Shown: positions 1 through 8,607, numbered from the stretch's first letter. The stretch is DNA of 22,143 nt from CAZTKP01 sp964614215 (GCA_964614215.1 CAZTKP010000031.1:1-22143); one strand, 5' to 3'. Notes: generated by a model not told the origin, from the sequence alone. Program-made: numbers and translations.

Positions 1-10
1 GTAGGCTCAT
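1..10 (-). CDS. Possible start of the next operon gene (edge-truncated)
   Basis: Directly after the etfA stop codon the minus strand reads TAA-ATG-AGC-CTA, so an ATG begins one base from the stop. An AGGG purine run sits about seven bases upstream inside the end of etfA and could serve as a ribosome binding site. Only Met-Ser-Leu is visible before the window ends. The partner subunit etfB would be a natural guess next to etfA, but nothing in three codons supports any identity. Confidence 0.35.
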
Positions 11-991
11 TTAGTTACCCTTTTCAAATTTCAGGATCATTTCATCAAGCCATTTTTCAACATCCACGACAAAACCCATATGCGCAACAGAAAAAATATC
101 GGCATCAGGATCACTGTTGACCGCTATTATTTCACCGGAAGTTTTCATCCCTGCAAGATGCTGGGAAGCTCCTGATATTCCAAGGGCAATATAGAGCTCA
201 GGCGTAATAGTTTTCCCTGACTGGCCCACCTGAACACTGTGGGGAAGCCATCCTGCCTCCACAACCTTCCTGGAACAGGCCACTGTTGCACCGATAAGAT
301 CTGCGAACTTCATTACTTTGGGCAGAATTTTCTGTTTCACCCCCATTCCGACGGAAATTATCTTTAAGGCATCCTCAATTTTCACATCATTTTTCATGTC
401 GGTCTTTTTCATCTCAAGCAAGGTCACTTCAGGAACAGCTTTCTTTTCAGGAACGAATTCCTGCTTTACAAAAGGAACCTCCTTTAAAACGGGTCTAAAA
501 ACCGAAGGTCTTGCAGTAGCCATCTGAGGATACGTGTCCGGAGAAACGATATGTGCGAGGATATTTCCTCCAAGCGCAGGTCTTATCTGAACAAGCCTGC
601 CATTGTCATTAATAGAAAATTCCGTGCAGTCAGCAGTAATTCCGCAGTGAAGCTCAGCGGCTATCTTAGGAGCCAGTATACGTCCTATATCAGTTGCCCC
701 GAAAAGAACCTTTGAAGGCCTGTATTTTCTGATCAATTCCACCGCAGCGGCTGTGTCCCCTTCGATATCGAAAAAGGCTTTGCGAGATCTTTTCACTACG
801 ACAACTTCCTCCGCACCGTAACTTGCCAGATCAGAAAGTTCAGGAGAGTCTCTAAAAACGGCACAGACAACTCTTTCTCCAGTAATATCAGATATTTCTC
901 GAGCTTTTGTCAGCAGCTCAAAAGAAACTTTTTTCAGACTCAGATCTTCATTGAGTTCACTGAAGACCATTATTCCGCTGTAGTCAGACAC
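11..991 (-). CDS. etfA: Electron transfer flavoprotein, alpha subunit
   Basis: This encodes 326 residues, the normal length for EtfA, which binds FAD and passes electrons between dehydrogenases and acceptors as a cytoplasmic heterodimer with EtfB. The N-terminal domain (about residues 1-185) has the family pattern GRILAPKIAAEL (103-114), GITADCTEF (117-125) and IRPALGGNILA (136-146). The C-terminal FAD-binding domain shows VGQSGKTITPELYIALGISG (255-274), ASQHLAGM and NSDPDADIF (292-300). The end, where EtfA proteins usually read ADYGLVGD, is altered to AHMGFVVD. The start is a GTG at 991, three bases after the ftsZ stop; an internal ATG at 970 is an alternative, but the GTG start keeps the residues just before the conserved MVFSEL strand. 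No etfB is visible in the window. Its location immediately behind ftsZ implies cotranscription with the division genes. Family identity is secure; the electron donor and acceptor are unknown. Confidence 0.93.
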   Translation of the reverse strand: MSDYSGIMVFSELNEDLSLKKVSFELLTKAREISDITGERVVCAVFRDSPELSDLASYGAEEVVVVKRSRKAFFDIEGDTAAAVELIRKYRPSKVLFGATDIGRILAPKIAAELHCGITADCTEFSINDNGRLVQIRPALGGNILAHIVSPDTYPQMATARPSVFRPVLKEVPFVKQEFVPEKKAVPEVTLLEMKKTDMKNDVKIEDALKIISVGMGVKQKILPKVMKFADLIGATVACSRKVVEAGWLPHSVQVGQSGKTITPELYIALGISGASQHLAGMKTSGEIIAVNSDPDADIFSVAHMGFVVDVEKWLDEMILKFEKGN

Positions 992-994
992 GAT

Positions 995-2329
995 CTAGCT
1001 TTTTTTCTCAAGATGAAGGTTCTTTTCTTTTTCCTCAACAGGAACATCAACTCTTCCTTTTCTCAGGTAAGCCGGAATATTGGTATCTTCCATGTTGTAT
1101 TCCTTACCTTCAGGAACAACAAGCTCCTCATCAAAATCCTCGACATCAACTATTCCTTCCCTGTCGATCTCAAAAACCTCATCTTCTTTTTTTGCTGCAG
1201 GAGCCAACTCCTCCATCGTAACATCGATATCTTCAATTATTTCAGGAATTACATGTTCCCGGGCCGCATCTTCCTTAACATCAAAGATCGTTCCCTGGTC
1301 CTTTTCCTCGATCTTTTTAGCTTTCACGCTGCTGACCGATGTCGAAAAGGATTCCTCTGTGGCTTCGGCAACAATAAGTGCATGAACCTTGTCACAGCTT
1401 TCGTCTATGGATGCACCCCAGATAAAATCACAATCTTCATGCAGTTTATTGGAAAGATAGCTTGATGCTTCCGAGAACTCCTGCATAGGTATCGGCGCAC
1501 CGCTGAAATGAAGAAGCATCTTCTTTGATCCTGAGATCGTGAAATCCGCAAGCAGAGGATTGTTGAGAGCTTCCTTGACAGCATTGACAGCAGCTCCCTC
1601 ACCCGTAGCACTTCCGAACCCGAACATTGCAAGTCCCATATCCGTAACGATAGATGTAACATCTGCAAAGTCAACGTTGATATAGGATTTGTTGGTAATA
1701 AGCTCCGAAAGATTCCTTACGGCGGAGATAAGAACTTCGTTAGGCTTCTTGAACATGTCAAAAGCCATGTCATTAGGATCAGAGAGATCTATAAGCCTCT
1801 GGTTGGGAATAGTGACAAGAGCATCAACGTTCTGTCTGAGCTCTTCCATTCCTTCGAGTGCATACTTACGCTTCTTTCTGGCCTCAAAATCAAAAGGCTT
1901 CGTGACAAGTCCCACGGTAAGGATGCCGGCCTCTTTCGCAACCTCGGCCACTACCGGAGCTGCACCTGTTCCTGTTCCACCTCCCATTCCGGCAGTAATG
2001 AAAAGCATTTCCAGACCGTCGATAGCCGTTGCTATATCGACCTTACTTTCTTCGGCAGCCATTTTTCCAATTTCAGGTTTACCGCCTGCACCCTGTCCTT
2101 TTGTAAGTTCGGGGCCCAGCTGGATCATAATGTTGGACTTTGTGCCTTCCAGAGCCTGAACATCGGTATTTGCCGCAAGGATCCTCACGTCGTTGAAAAC
2201 TGTGTAAGTGTTCTCTCCTTCGTTCTTTCTATCCCTTTCCTCACACATCATTTCAACAGCGTTACAACCACCGCCGCCAACACCGATCACTCCTACCTTT
2301 ACGATAGTGTTCTTTTCTAAAGATGCCAT
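995..2329 (-). CDS. ftsZ: Cell division GTPase FtsZ
   Basis: This is the tubulin-like GTPase that polymerises into the Z ring at mid-cell. The 444-residue protein has the nucleotide-binding glycine loop GVGGGGCNAV (16-25), NTD (54-56), the tubulin signature AGMGGGTGTGAAPVV (113-127) and the T7 synergy loop NVDFADV (218-224) needed for GTP hydrolysis. A long acidic linker (about 325-412) leads to a C-terminal peptide, DTNIPAYLRKG (415-425), of the type that binds FtsA and other partners. The loop after the first helix (about 28-48) is roughly 12 residues longer than usual. The segment NLSELITNKSY before the T7 loop also departs from the usual IxDLIxxPG. The start has a clear GGAGG six bases upstream. 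The gene lies 12 bases behind ftsA and three bases before etfA. Confidence 0.98.
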   Translation of the reverse strand: MASLEKNTIVKVGVIGVGGGGCNAVEMMCEERDRKNEGENTYTVFNDVRILAANTDVQALEGTKSNIMIQLGPELTKGQGAGGKPEIGKMAAEESKVDIATAIDGLEMLFITAGMGGGTGTGAAPVVAEVAKEAGILTVGLVTKPFDFEARKKRKYALEGMEELRQNVDALVTIPNQRLIDLSDPNDMAFDMFKKPNEVLISAVRNLSELITNKSYINVDFADVTSIVTDMGLAMFGFGSATGEGAAVNAVKEALNNPLLADFTISGSKKMLLHFSGAPIPMQEFSEASSYLSNKLHEDCDFIWGASIDESCDKVHALIVAEATEESFSTSVSSVKAKKIEEKDQGTIFDVKEDAAREHVIPEIIEDIDVTMEELAPAAKKEDEVFEIDREGIVDVEDFDEELVVPEGKEYNMEDTNIPAYLRKGRVDVPVEEKEKNLHLEKKS

Positions 2330-2341
2330 TTAAGCCTCCAT

Positions 2342-3571
2342 TTATTCAAAAAATTTCTTGAAAAATTCCGACAACCAGCCGAAAAACCCTCCGGAGCCTT
2401 CTTTGATCTTCAATTTTCCCCTGTTCGCAAAGTAATTGATGATCCCCACAGCACTTGAAAAGGCAGGTGAACTAAGCACATCCTTAAAACCGCTGCTCGC
2501 TTCGTTAATTTTAGGTTTTCCTATCCTTACAGGCTGCTCGAACACTTCTTTTGCAAGAGACTGAATGTCCTTGAGTTCGGCCGTTCCTCCTGTAAGAACT
2601 ATATTTGTCTGTATAACATTCTCTTTCATTTCTTCGTTAAGTCTTTTTCTTGCCGCCATGAGGATCTCCTCAACTCTCGGAGCAAGGACACTGGCTAGAA
2701 AATGAACTTTCTTCACTTTTTTCTCGTCAGTTCCGATTATGCTTACCTCTATCTCCTCATCGCTTGAGACATAGTCCGGACGGGCACTTCCATGCCTGCA
2801 CTTTATCCTTTCGGCCTCTAACGGAGGTATTCTCATCGCATAACTGATATCCTTTGTGACATAGTTCCCGCCCATAGGAATAACCGATGTATAGACAGGA
2901 TCGCCCTGATGATAGACAGTAATATCTGTTGTTCCTTCACCTATATCGATCAAAGCTACTCCCAGCTGTTTCTCATCCTCTTCAAGAACTGCCCAGCTGG
3001 CGGCTATACCGTTAACAAGCACATCCTCTACATGGAGACCTGCATCTTCAACTGATTTTGCAAGATTCCGGAGCATGGCCGTTGATGATGTGAGAATATG
3101 AACTTTAACCTCAAGTCTTCTACCTGCCATGCCTTTTGGATTTCTTATTCCGGCCTGATCATCGACAACGAACTCTCCTATTTCAACATTTACGATCTGC
3201 CTGTCACTGGCAAGACTGATGTTTCTGGCCTGTTCGATCACTCTATCTATATCGGTCTGGGCGACCTCCCTTCCTCTTACTGTAACCACACCGTGACTGT
3301 TTATGGAGGAAACATGCTCTCCTGAAAGACCTATATAGACTGATTTTATATGAATATCGGCAATTTTTTCAGCTTCCTTGACAGATTCCTGAATGGCCCT
3401 TGTCGTTGCCTCCATGTTGACAACGCTTCCCGCTATAATACCATTCTCATTGTAGGCAACACCCTTACCTATGAACTGTACATTTCCGAAAGGATCCACC
3501 TTCGCTACAAGAGTTGTCACCTTTTTTGTTCCGACATCAAGTGCCACGATAGTATTTTCATTCTTAGGCAT
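2342..3571 (-). CDS. ftsA: Cell division protein FtsA, actin-like membrane tether
   Basis: FtsA is an actin-fold ATPase that anchors FtsZ filaments to the membrane and recruits later divisome proteins. With the start chosen here it has 409 residues, the usual length. Visible motifs are the first phosphate loop ALDVGTKKVTTLV (10-22), the second phosphate loop DIGEGTTDI (209-217) and the adenosine motif TGGTAEL (327-333). The last 15 residues, GGFFGWLSEFFKKFFE, form the amphipathic membrane-targeting helix expected at the FtsA C-terminus. A longer reading from 3610 is possible, but the ATG at 3571 has a strong AGGGGG six bases upstream and leaves a family-typical N-terminus. It overlaps the end of ftsQ by eight bases, which suggests coupled translation. 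The ftsQ-ftsA-ftsZ order is the common one. Confidence 0.97.
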   Translation of the reverse strand: MPKNENTIVALDVGTKKVTTLVAKVDPFGNVQFIGKGVAYNENGIIAGSVVNMEATTRAIQESVKEAEKIADIHIKSVYIGLSGEHVSSINSHGVVTVRGREVAQTDIDRVIEQARNISLASDRQIVNVEIGEFVVDDQAGIRNPKGMAGRRLEVKVHILTSSTAMLRNLAKSVEDAGLHVEDVLVNGIAASWAVLEEDEKQLGVALIDIGEGTTDITVYHQGDPVYTSVIPMGGNYVTKDISYAMRIPPLEAERIKCRHGSARPDYVSSDEEIEVSIIGTDEKKVKKVHFLASVLAPRVEEILMAARKRLNEEMKENVIQTNIVLTGGTAELKDIQSLAKEVFEQPVRIGKPKINEASSGFKDVLSSPAFSSAVGIINYFANRGKLKIKEGSGGFFGWLSEFFKKFFE

Positions 3572-4406
3572 TTTTCCCCCTGTTGATATTCTGGAAAACT
3601 TTTCCCACAATTATTCTTATTTTCTCGCCGCGTCTCTCAAAAATATATTCTCCGGCCCATTTATTATCTTTCTCCAGTTTTTCCGAGACCTTAAAGAATC
3701 TCCCCTTCATATTTTCCAGTTCCTTTAATGATCGTATCTGCCCGAAGTTTATAACTGTCGTCATGGAATTCTTTCCTTCACAGTCAGCCGAAAAACCCCT
3801 GGTCAGATCATAGCTTACACTGCCTATGCTGCAGATAGAGGATTCTTTCCACAGTTGCGATATGGCCACCGCAGTCTTTATCTTCTTCTCTCTTTTGTTA
3901 GAATCCATTAGGTCATAATCGATATGAAAGAAAGGAAGGGAAATATCTGTCTCTCCGGGAAAAGCTCTTTTAAAGACAATTCCTTCAGAATCAGCGAACC
4001 ACATTGTATAAAGATCTTTTTCTCCCTTACTCTTTTTTATGCTGTTGACAATTATAGAGGGATCGTACTCATTTATTTTTATTGTAACAGAATCAGGAAA
4101 GTGCTTGATAACAGAGACTTTTTTCACCCATCCACTGGAAATGAGATAAGACTCCACCTTTTTCTTATCTATCTGGAACCAGCTTTTCTGTTTATCAAGT
4201 CCCGAAAGAAGAAGTATCTCTTTTTCTTTAAGTCTCCTGTTCCCGACGATCTTTATTTTATCAGGAGTTACTGTCACATCCTCGCTTTCCTTAATATTAT
4301 TGATCGCCTGCGCAGATATTGTAAATACAGCTATAAATGAAAATGTAAGGCAGTATACAATTAATGTGTATAAAACAGTTTTCAAAGCCTTCAGCACCTT
4401 TTTCAT
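3564..4406 (-). CDS. ftsQ: Cell division protein FtsQ (POTRA domain)
   Basis: FtsQ is a bitopic inner-membrane protein that links early and late divisome components, normally through the FtsB-FtsL pair. The 280-residue product has a short basic cytoplasmic N-terminus (KKVLKALK), one membrane segment at about residues 11-34, then a POTRA domain (about 48-116). Inside that domain, IKIVGNRRLKEKEILLLSGL (51-70), a WVKKVSV strand and the FPDSVTIKINE stretch match the FtsQ/DivIB pattern. The remaining periplasmic beta domain is poorly conserved, as usual. It overlaps ddl by four bases (ATGA) and ftsA by eight, in the canonical ddl-ftsQ-ftsA order. Sequence identity to well-known FtsQ proteins is low, so the call rests on topology, the POTRA pattern and position together. 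Confidence 0.93.
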   Translation of the reverse strand: MKKVLKALKTVLYTLIVYCLTFSFIAVFTISAQAINNIKESEDVTVTPDKIKIVGNRRLKEKEILLLSGLDKQKSWFQIDKKKVESYLISSGWVKKVSVIKHFPDSVTIKINEYDPSIIVNSIKKSKGEKDLYTMWFADSEGIVFKRAFPGETDISLPFFHIDYDLMDSNKREKKIKTAVAISQLWKESSICSIGSVSYDLTRGFSADCEGKNSMTTVINFGQIRSLKELENMKGRFFKVSEKLEKDNKWAGEYIFERRGEKIRIIVGKVFQNINRGKNA

Positions 4407-5311
4407 CTATTCAGAGCCTCCTCCATAAGCTTTTCTATCAAACCCAGGTAACTTATCCCCCTTTCCTTAGCTATCATGGGCACAAGTGAATGAGAGGTCA
4501 TCCCGGGCAGTGTATTTATCTCAAGCATGACATAATCATCACCATTTACAATAAAGTCACTTCGGGTAACACCTTTACAACCCATAGCTTTATGAATGTT
4601 CAGAGAGGCATTCCAGATCTCTCTACTGACTCTGGAGCTGTAATCGGGACTTACAACATACTTCGTGGCATCACTTTCGTACTTAGACTCAAAATCATAA
4701 AAATCGTTTGCCGGAATTATCTCCACATCACCAAGGACCTGATCATTAAGCACGGCAACATTGATCTCTCTTCCCTTAAAATACTTTTCACAAAGGAATA
4801 TCCTTCCCGCAGGAATATCTGTGACTACCTGTTCCCATTCCTGAGCATCTTTAATAATGTAGACACCCCTGCTTGAACCATTGACAGGATCTTTAAGGAC
4901 CAGAGGAAACTCAAAAGGAGCTTTGACCTGAGGAGTTATCTCAAGCGCTTTTCCTTCAGCGGTTTTTATGCCGAGTTCCTTCATAATGGATCTGGACACG
5001 AACTTATCCATTCCGAAGGCACTTGCTCCGACACCGGAATTAGTGTAAGGGACCTGAAGCATTTCAAGAAGGCCCTGAACAGTTCCGTCTTCTCCGTATT
5101 TTCCGTGAAGACCGTTCACAACGACATCCGGATCTGATGTTCTGAGAACTTTATCAAGATTAAAATCCACATCTATGAACTCTGTATTTCTGTAACCGCC
5201 TGCGATCAGAGCGTCATACATCATTTTTCCTGTTTCCAGGCTTACGCTCCTTTCGTCAGACATTCCGCCGGCAATAACGGCTATTTTCATGTTCTTATTA
5301 AGTTCACTCAT
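4403..5311 (-). CDS. ddl: D-alanine--D-alanine ligase
   Basis: Ddl joins two D-alanines with ATP hydrolysis to make the dipeptide that MurF adds to the peptidoglycan precursor. The 302-residue protein opens with GGMSDERSVSLETG (15-28), the family's first substrate motif. LHGKYGEDGTVQG (68-80) is the first Ddl signature. The ATP-grasp core follows with LVLKDPVNGSSRGV, and the C-terminal MLEINTLPGMTSHS carries the metal-binding Glu and Asn. The omega-loop reads FYDFESKY: the tyrosine in this position is the one found in true D-Ala-D-Ala ligases, where vancomycin-resistance ligases have a histidine. Start: the ATG at 5311 has AGAGG about 11 bases upstream; a second in-frame ATG at 5290 has no ribosome binding site. 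It overlaps murB by eight bases and ftsQ by four. Confidence 0.97.
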   Translation of the reverse strand: MSELNKNMKIAVIAGGMSDERSVSLETGKMMYDALIAGGYRNTEFIDVDFNLDKVLRTSDPDVVVNGLHGKYGEDGTVQGLLEMLQVPYTNSGVGASAFGMDKFVSRSIMKELGIKTAEGKALEITPQVKAPFEFPLVLKDPVNGSSRGVYIIKDAQEWEQVVTDIPAGRIFLCEKYFKGREINVAVLNDQVLGDVEIIPANDFYDFESKYESDATKYVVSPDYSSRVSREIWNASLNIHKAMGCKGVTRSDFIVNGDDYVMLEINTLPGMTSHSLVPMIAKERGISYLGLIEKLMEEALNR

Positions 5312-6146
5312 TCCAGAATTTCACCTCTGACTCAAGTTTTATATTAAATTTCTCAAGCACTCTGTTTTGTGCTTCATTTTTCAGTTTCTCAAAATCCGAA
5401 TAGGTCGCTTCGCCTTTATTAATAACGATATTGGCATGTTCTTCGCTCAGTGCCGCATCGTTCACGCTGTAACCTTTCATTCCGGCCTTATCAAGCAGAA
5501 TACCTGCTTTTTGTCCTTCCGGATTCTTAAACAAAGATCCTGCACTGGCATGTTTTATTTTCATTCTTCTGGAAAGATAGTAGAGCACCCTCTTTCTAAC
5601 ATTTTCAGGTGTATCCTTTACAAGAATAAGATCTACACCGTAGACCACAAAAGGATCTTCCGGTGCATTTTCGAGCTTTCTGTATGAAAACTCGGGAATA
5701 AGCATGGATACAGCTCCGTCTTTAATGTAGTAGATCCCTCCTGCCACATCTTCCCAGCTGCTTCCTGCAGGAGCCGCATTACCGCAGACAGCTCCGCCTA
5801 CAGTTCCGGGGATACCTGCCATGAATTCAAGCCCGGAGAGTCCGTTCCTGACTGAATAATCGATCAGGCTGCTGATCGAGATACCAGCCGGCATAAAGGC
5901 TTTGACCGCATTTTCGCTGACATCTTCAGTGGAGCTTGATACAACAAAATTTCCCATAAAAAGAACAGGCCTGTGAATTTTGCCGGCAACCACATTACTT
6001 CCTCCGGCAAGCACGTAATACTTTTTAAATTCATCTGAAAACCTGACAATATCATCAATGGTGTCAGGAAAATACAGATCACATACAGCATCTTTTACTT
6101 TCAATGTAAGAAGAGAGCTGATCTGTGCTTCCTTTTTCAGTTTCAT
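5304..6146 (-). CDS. murB: UDP-N-acetylenolpyruvoylglucosamine reductase MurB
   Basis: MurB is a cytoplasmic FAD enzyme that reduces the enolpyruvyl group of UDP-GlcNAc-enolpyruvate with NADPH to give UDP-MurNAc, the substrate of MurC. The 280-residue protein is a compact, type II MurB. It shows the FAD-binding LAGGSNVV (46-53), GLEFMAGIPGTVGGAV (105-120) and GNAAPAG, the YR pair (155-156), GSLFKNPEG (203-211) with the proton-donor serine, and a C-terminal glutamate in LESEV (271-275). All expected catalytic positions are therefore present. It starts four bases inside the end of murC (ATGA overlap) and ends eight bases inside ddl. MurA, the preceding enzyme, is not in the window. Confidence 0.96.
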   Translation of the reverse strand: MKLKKEAQISSLLTLKVKDAVCDLYFPDTIDDIVRFSDEFKKYYVLAGGSNVVAGKIHRPVLFMGNFVVSSSTEDVSENAVKAFMPAGISISSLIDYSVRNGLSGLEFMAGIPGTVGGAVCGNAAPAGSSWEDVAGGIYYIKDGAVSMLIPEFSYRKLENAPEDPFVVYGVDLILVKDTPENVRKRVLYYLSRRMKIKHASAGSLFKNPEGQKAGILLDKAGMKGYSVNDAALSEEHANIVINKGEATYSDFEKLKNEAQNRVLEKFNIKLESEVKFWNE

Positions 6147-7498
6147 TTCCCAACCATAAGACTGTTTATTCTGTTTACATCACCCGCACCGACAGATATT
6201 AGCGCCGAAACATGAAGTCTGTCAGCATTTTCTTCAATAAATTCAGCAACATCATCTATGGAATCGAAGTAATAGACTTCGTTGTCAGTTGTTCTTTTTA
6301 TATCATCAAAAAGCATCTTTGAATCCATTCCTGTCTTTTCCTCCCCTGCTGAGAACACAGGAAGAATTATCAGAGGCTCCACCTTGCTCAGAACCTCAAG
6401 GAACTTACTGTAGAAAACGTTGAACCGCGAAAATCTGTGCGGCTGGAATATCATCCCGAAAGTTTTGAATCTGAATTCAGCCTGTTCAGCCAGAGCATCG
6501 ATCTCAGAAGGATGATGAGCATAATCATCAACAAGAGCAATACCTTTATATTCACCTACAACCTGAAACCTTCTATCCACTGAAGGAAGAGCATCCCACA
6601 TCTTATCATCGATCTCCGGCAGCTCTCTGTTCAGAGAATTAAGATAAGCCTCACAGACAATAAGAGCGGCACTTCTGTTCTGAAGAACGTGCGCCGGATC
6701 GTTCCTTGAACCGACAAGGATCTCGTTAGACCCGCTCAGGAAATACCACTTATCATCCTTCAGATAGAAATCGTAACTTTCTATATTCTGAAACGGTTTC
6801 CCTGTACGTATCTCTTGAGCAGTCGGAAAAGAGCATGGAGTAAACATCGAGTAAAGTGAGTCACTTAGATCATAACCTCTTCCCACGACAAGTATTTCAG
6901 GTCTCTGAGTAAGAAGGTATCTCTCAAACCTGCTGAGCATCTCGTCAGCACTTGAATAATGGTCCGGATGCTCAAACTCAAGATTATTTATCAGAAGTAT
7001 GTCCGGAGAAAAATCAAAGATAGATCCGTCACTTTCATCCAGTTCTATTATCTGAAGATCACCATCCGTTATGTTGGATCGTCCTGCACACTTTCCACCC
7101 GTATAAACTGAGGGGTTGAGACCGACTGATCTAAGGACATGGTATATCATCCATGAAGTCGATGTCTTTCCGTGGCTGCCAGAAACACCTATAACTGTCT
7201 GATCTTTAACAAGCTGGGCAAGGAACTGCCCTCTTGTCAGAACCTCTATTCCCTTTTCCTGCGCCCTGACAATTTCAGGATTGTCTAAAGGAACAGCACT
7301 TGACCTCACAACTATATCAACATTTTCAAGATGTTCCGGCGAATGACCTGTAACACACTCTATGCCTTCTTTTCTCACCATCGTGAAATATGGGCTTTCA
7401 TTTAGATCGCAGCCGGAGACATCATACCCCTTTGACCTTGCCATAAGGCTTAGTCCGCTGACTCCGCTTCCTCCAATTCCTACAAAGTGAACGTGCAT
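6143..7498 (-). CDS. murC: UDP-N-acetylmuramate--L-alanine ligase
   Basis: MurC adds L-alanine to UDP-MurNAc with ATP hydrolysis, the first amino-acid step of the stem peptide. The 451-residue sequence begins with the Rossmann-like HFVGIGGSGVSGLS (4-17). The ATP loop is GSHGKTST (107-114), one serine different from the usual THGKTTT form. Further Mur-ligase markers are ELDESDGS (152-159), NNLEFEHPDHY (171-181), and DDYAHHPSEI (324-333) followed by a PHRFSR stretch. The start is one base after the stop of the murG-like gene, with a purine-rich GGGAAG upstream. The murG-murC-murB order is that of many Gram-negative dcw clusters. Confidence 0.97.
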   Translation of the reverse strand: MHVHFVGIGGSGVSGLSLMARSKGYDVSGCDLNESPYFTMVRKEGIECVTGHSPEHLENVDIVVRSSAVPLDNPEIVRAQEKGIEVLTRGQFLAQLVKDQTVIGVSGSHGKTSTSWMIYHVLRSVGLNPSVYTGGKCAGRSNITDGDLQIIELDESDGSIFDFSPDILLINNLEFEHPDHYSSADEMLSRFERYLLTQRPEILVVGRGYDLSDSLYSMFTPCSFPTAQEIRTGKPFQNIESYDFYLKDDKWYFLSGSNEILVGSRNDPAHVLQNRSAALIVCEAYLNSLNRELPEIDDKMWDALPSVDRRFQVVGEYKGIALVDDYAHHPSEIDALAEQAEFRFKTFGMIFQPHRFSRFNVFYSKFLEVLSKVEPLIILPVFSAGEEKTGMDSKMLFDDIKRTTDNEVYYFDSIDDVAEFIEENADRLHVSALISVGAGDVNRINSLMVGK

Positions 7499-7499
7499 T

Positions 7500-8597
7500 T
7501 TACTTCCCGCTTAAATTTCTATCTATCTCATTGGCCAGTCTTGTTGCCGCATTTAAAAAATCCATCCTCTCACAGTTAGCTGTCAACTGGTTAGGATCGT
7601 TGATAAACGCGGAAAGTGCCCGGAAGAGTTTCTTTGTTCTGATAGCCATGCTTCCCGTGTCCTCAACGATATAGGCAAGTCTGTTCTTTCCCATAAGTTT
7701 GGCATTTTCTCTCTGATATTTGTTCTGTTTCGGGGACAGAGGCATAAGAACTCCGGGCTTTTTAAGAGCCACCAGCTCTCCTATAACATCACAGGTGGGC
7801 CTGCATAAGATCAGATCAGCTGTCTGATAATACTTTCCTCTATTTTCATAACTCATGTAACACAGTGCTTCCACCTGAACACTGTCATAAAACCTTTTTA
7901 CACTTGCAACATCCTTTTCTCCGGTCTCCTGAAGAACAAAGAACTCTCTGCGCATTTCGGGATATTTGGTAAACATACTCCTTATAAGGTCATTCATCGA
8001 GTTTGAATTCACCTCACATTTAAAAACGACCATTATCTTTTTATCCGTGGGAATATTTCTGGATTCTGCAGACATGATCCTTTTTTCTACAGGCGTTCCT
8101 GTCACAACTGCTTTTTTCGGATCGAATTTATCGCCGAGATCTTTAAAGGCAACAAAGATCTTGTCCACAAGACCCACTATCTTTTCATTACCGGGTGACA
8201 AAATTGCGTTCGCTTCAAACAGAAAAGTCTTTACGCCCATCTGTTTTGCGGCCTCTATATAGGCTATTCCTGACTGGCCGCCCATTGTAATGACGCCGTT
8301 TGCGGATTTAAGTGATATAAGCTTCCCTGCATTTTTCACTGCCGCATTATGAGTGAATGCTCCGAGAATAGCGCCCATCAATCCACTCTGTCTTTTTTCT
8401 CCTCCTGTCGCAACCACTTCATATCCGAATTCCTGCATCTTGTTTTTAGCTGAAACAGCACTTCCCGCAAGGGTCAGGAGAGACATTATTCCCCTTGATC
8501 TCAGGACCATAGCAAAAGATATGGCCATTTTCAATCTACGGGTACTGTCTATCCCGGTTATTAGAAGAATGTACTTAGTCTGAATAACATTTCTCAT
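7500..8597 (-). CDS. murG: Divergent MurG-like glycosyltransferase
   Basis: The gene sits between ftsW and murC, the standard place for murG, whose product transfers GlcNAc from UDP-GlcNAc to lipid I to give lipid II at the inner membrane. Its 365 residues match MurG length. Recognisable pieces are MGGQSG (105-110, usually GGY), the acceptor-domain FEANAILSPGN (127-137, usually HEQNxxPGxxN), GTPVEKR (167-173), ADLILCRP (260-267), the donor-site glutamate in GEL (273-275) and YQRENA (294-299). Two hallmark loops are missing: the N-terminal GGTGGH is GIDSTR (15-20), removing the usual histidine, and the inter-domain GGSQGA is replaced by VFKCEVN (191-197). A perfect AAGGAGG precedes the ATG. 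It is either a strongly diverged MurG or a GT28 relative with altered acceptor handling; the symbol reflects position and fold, not proven activity. Confidence 0.75.
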   Translation of the reverse strand: MRNVIQTKYILLITGIDSTRRLKMAISFAMVLRSRGIMSLLTLAGSAVSAKNKMQEFGYEVVATGGEKRQSGLMGAILGAFTHNAAVKNAGKLISLKSANGVITMGGQSGIAYIEAAKQMGVKTFLFEANAILSPGNEKIVGLVDKIFVAFKDLGDKFDPKKAVVTGTPVEKRIMSAESRNIPTDKKIMVVFKCEVNSNSMNDLIRSMFTKYPEMRREFFVLQETGEKDVASVKRFYDSVQVEALCYMSYENRGKYYQTADLILCRPTCDVIGELVALKKPGVLMPLSPKQNKYQRENAKLMGKNRLAYIVEDTGSMAIRTKKLFRALSAFINDPNQLTANCERMDFLNAATRLANEIDRNLSGK

Positions 8598-8607
8598 CTC
8601 TTCCTCC

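Noticed and set aside
1689..2159. A 156-codon open frame antisense to ftsZ
   Set aside because: It is the mirror of the conserved GTPase domain (low-complexity Ser/Pro/Ala content) and has no family resemblance.
3572..3610. Longer N-terminus for ftsA starting at 3610
   Set aside because: The extra 13 residues overlap the end of ftsQ, are not FtsA-like, and lack the AGGGGG ribosome binding site that precedes 3571.
7500..8597. murG pseudogene
   Set aside because: The frame is intact at normal MurG length, has a perfect ribosome binding site, and keeps several active-site residues, so decay is not evident.
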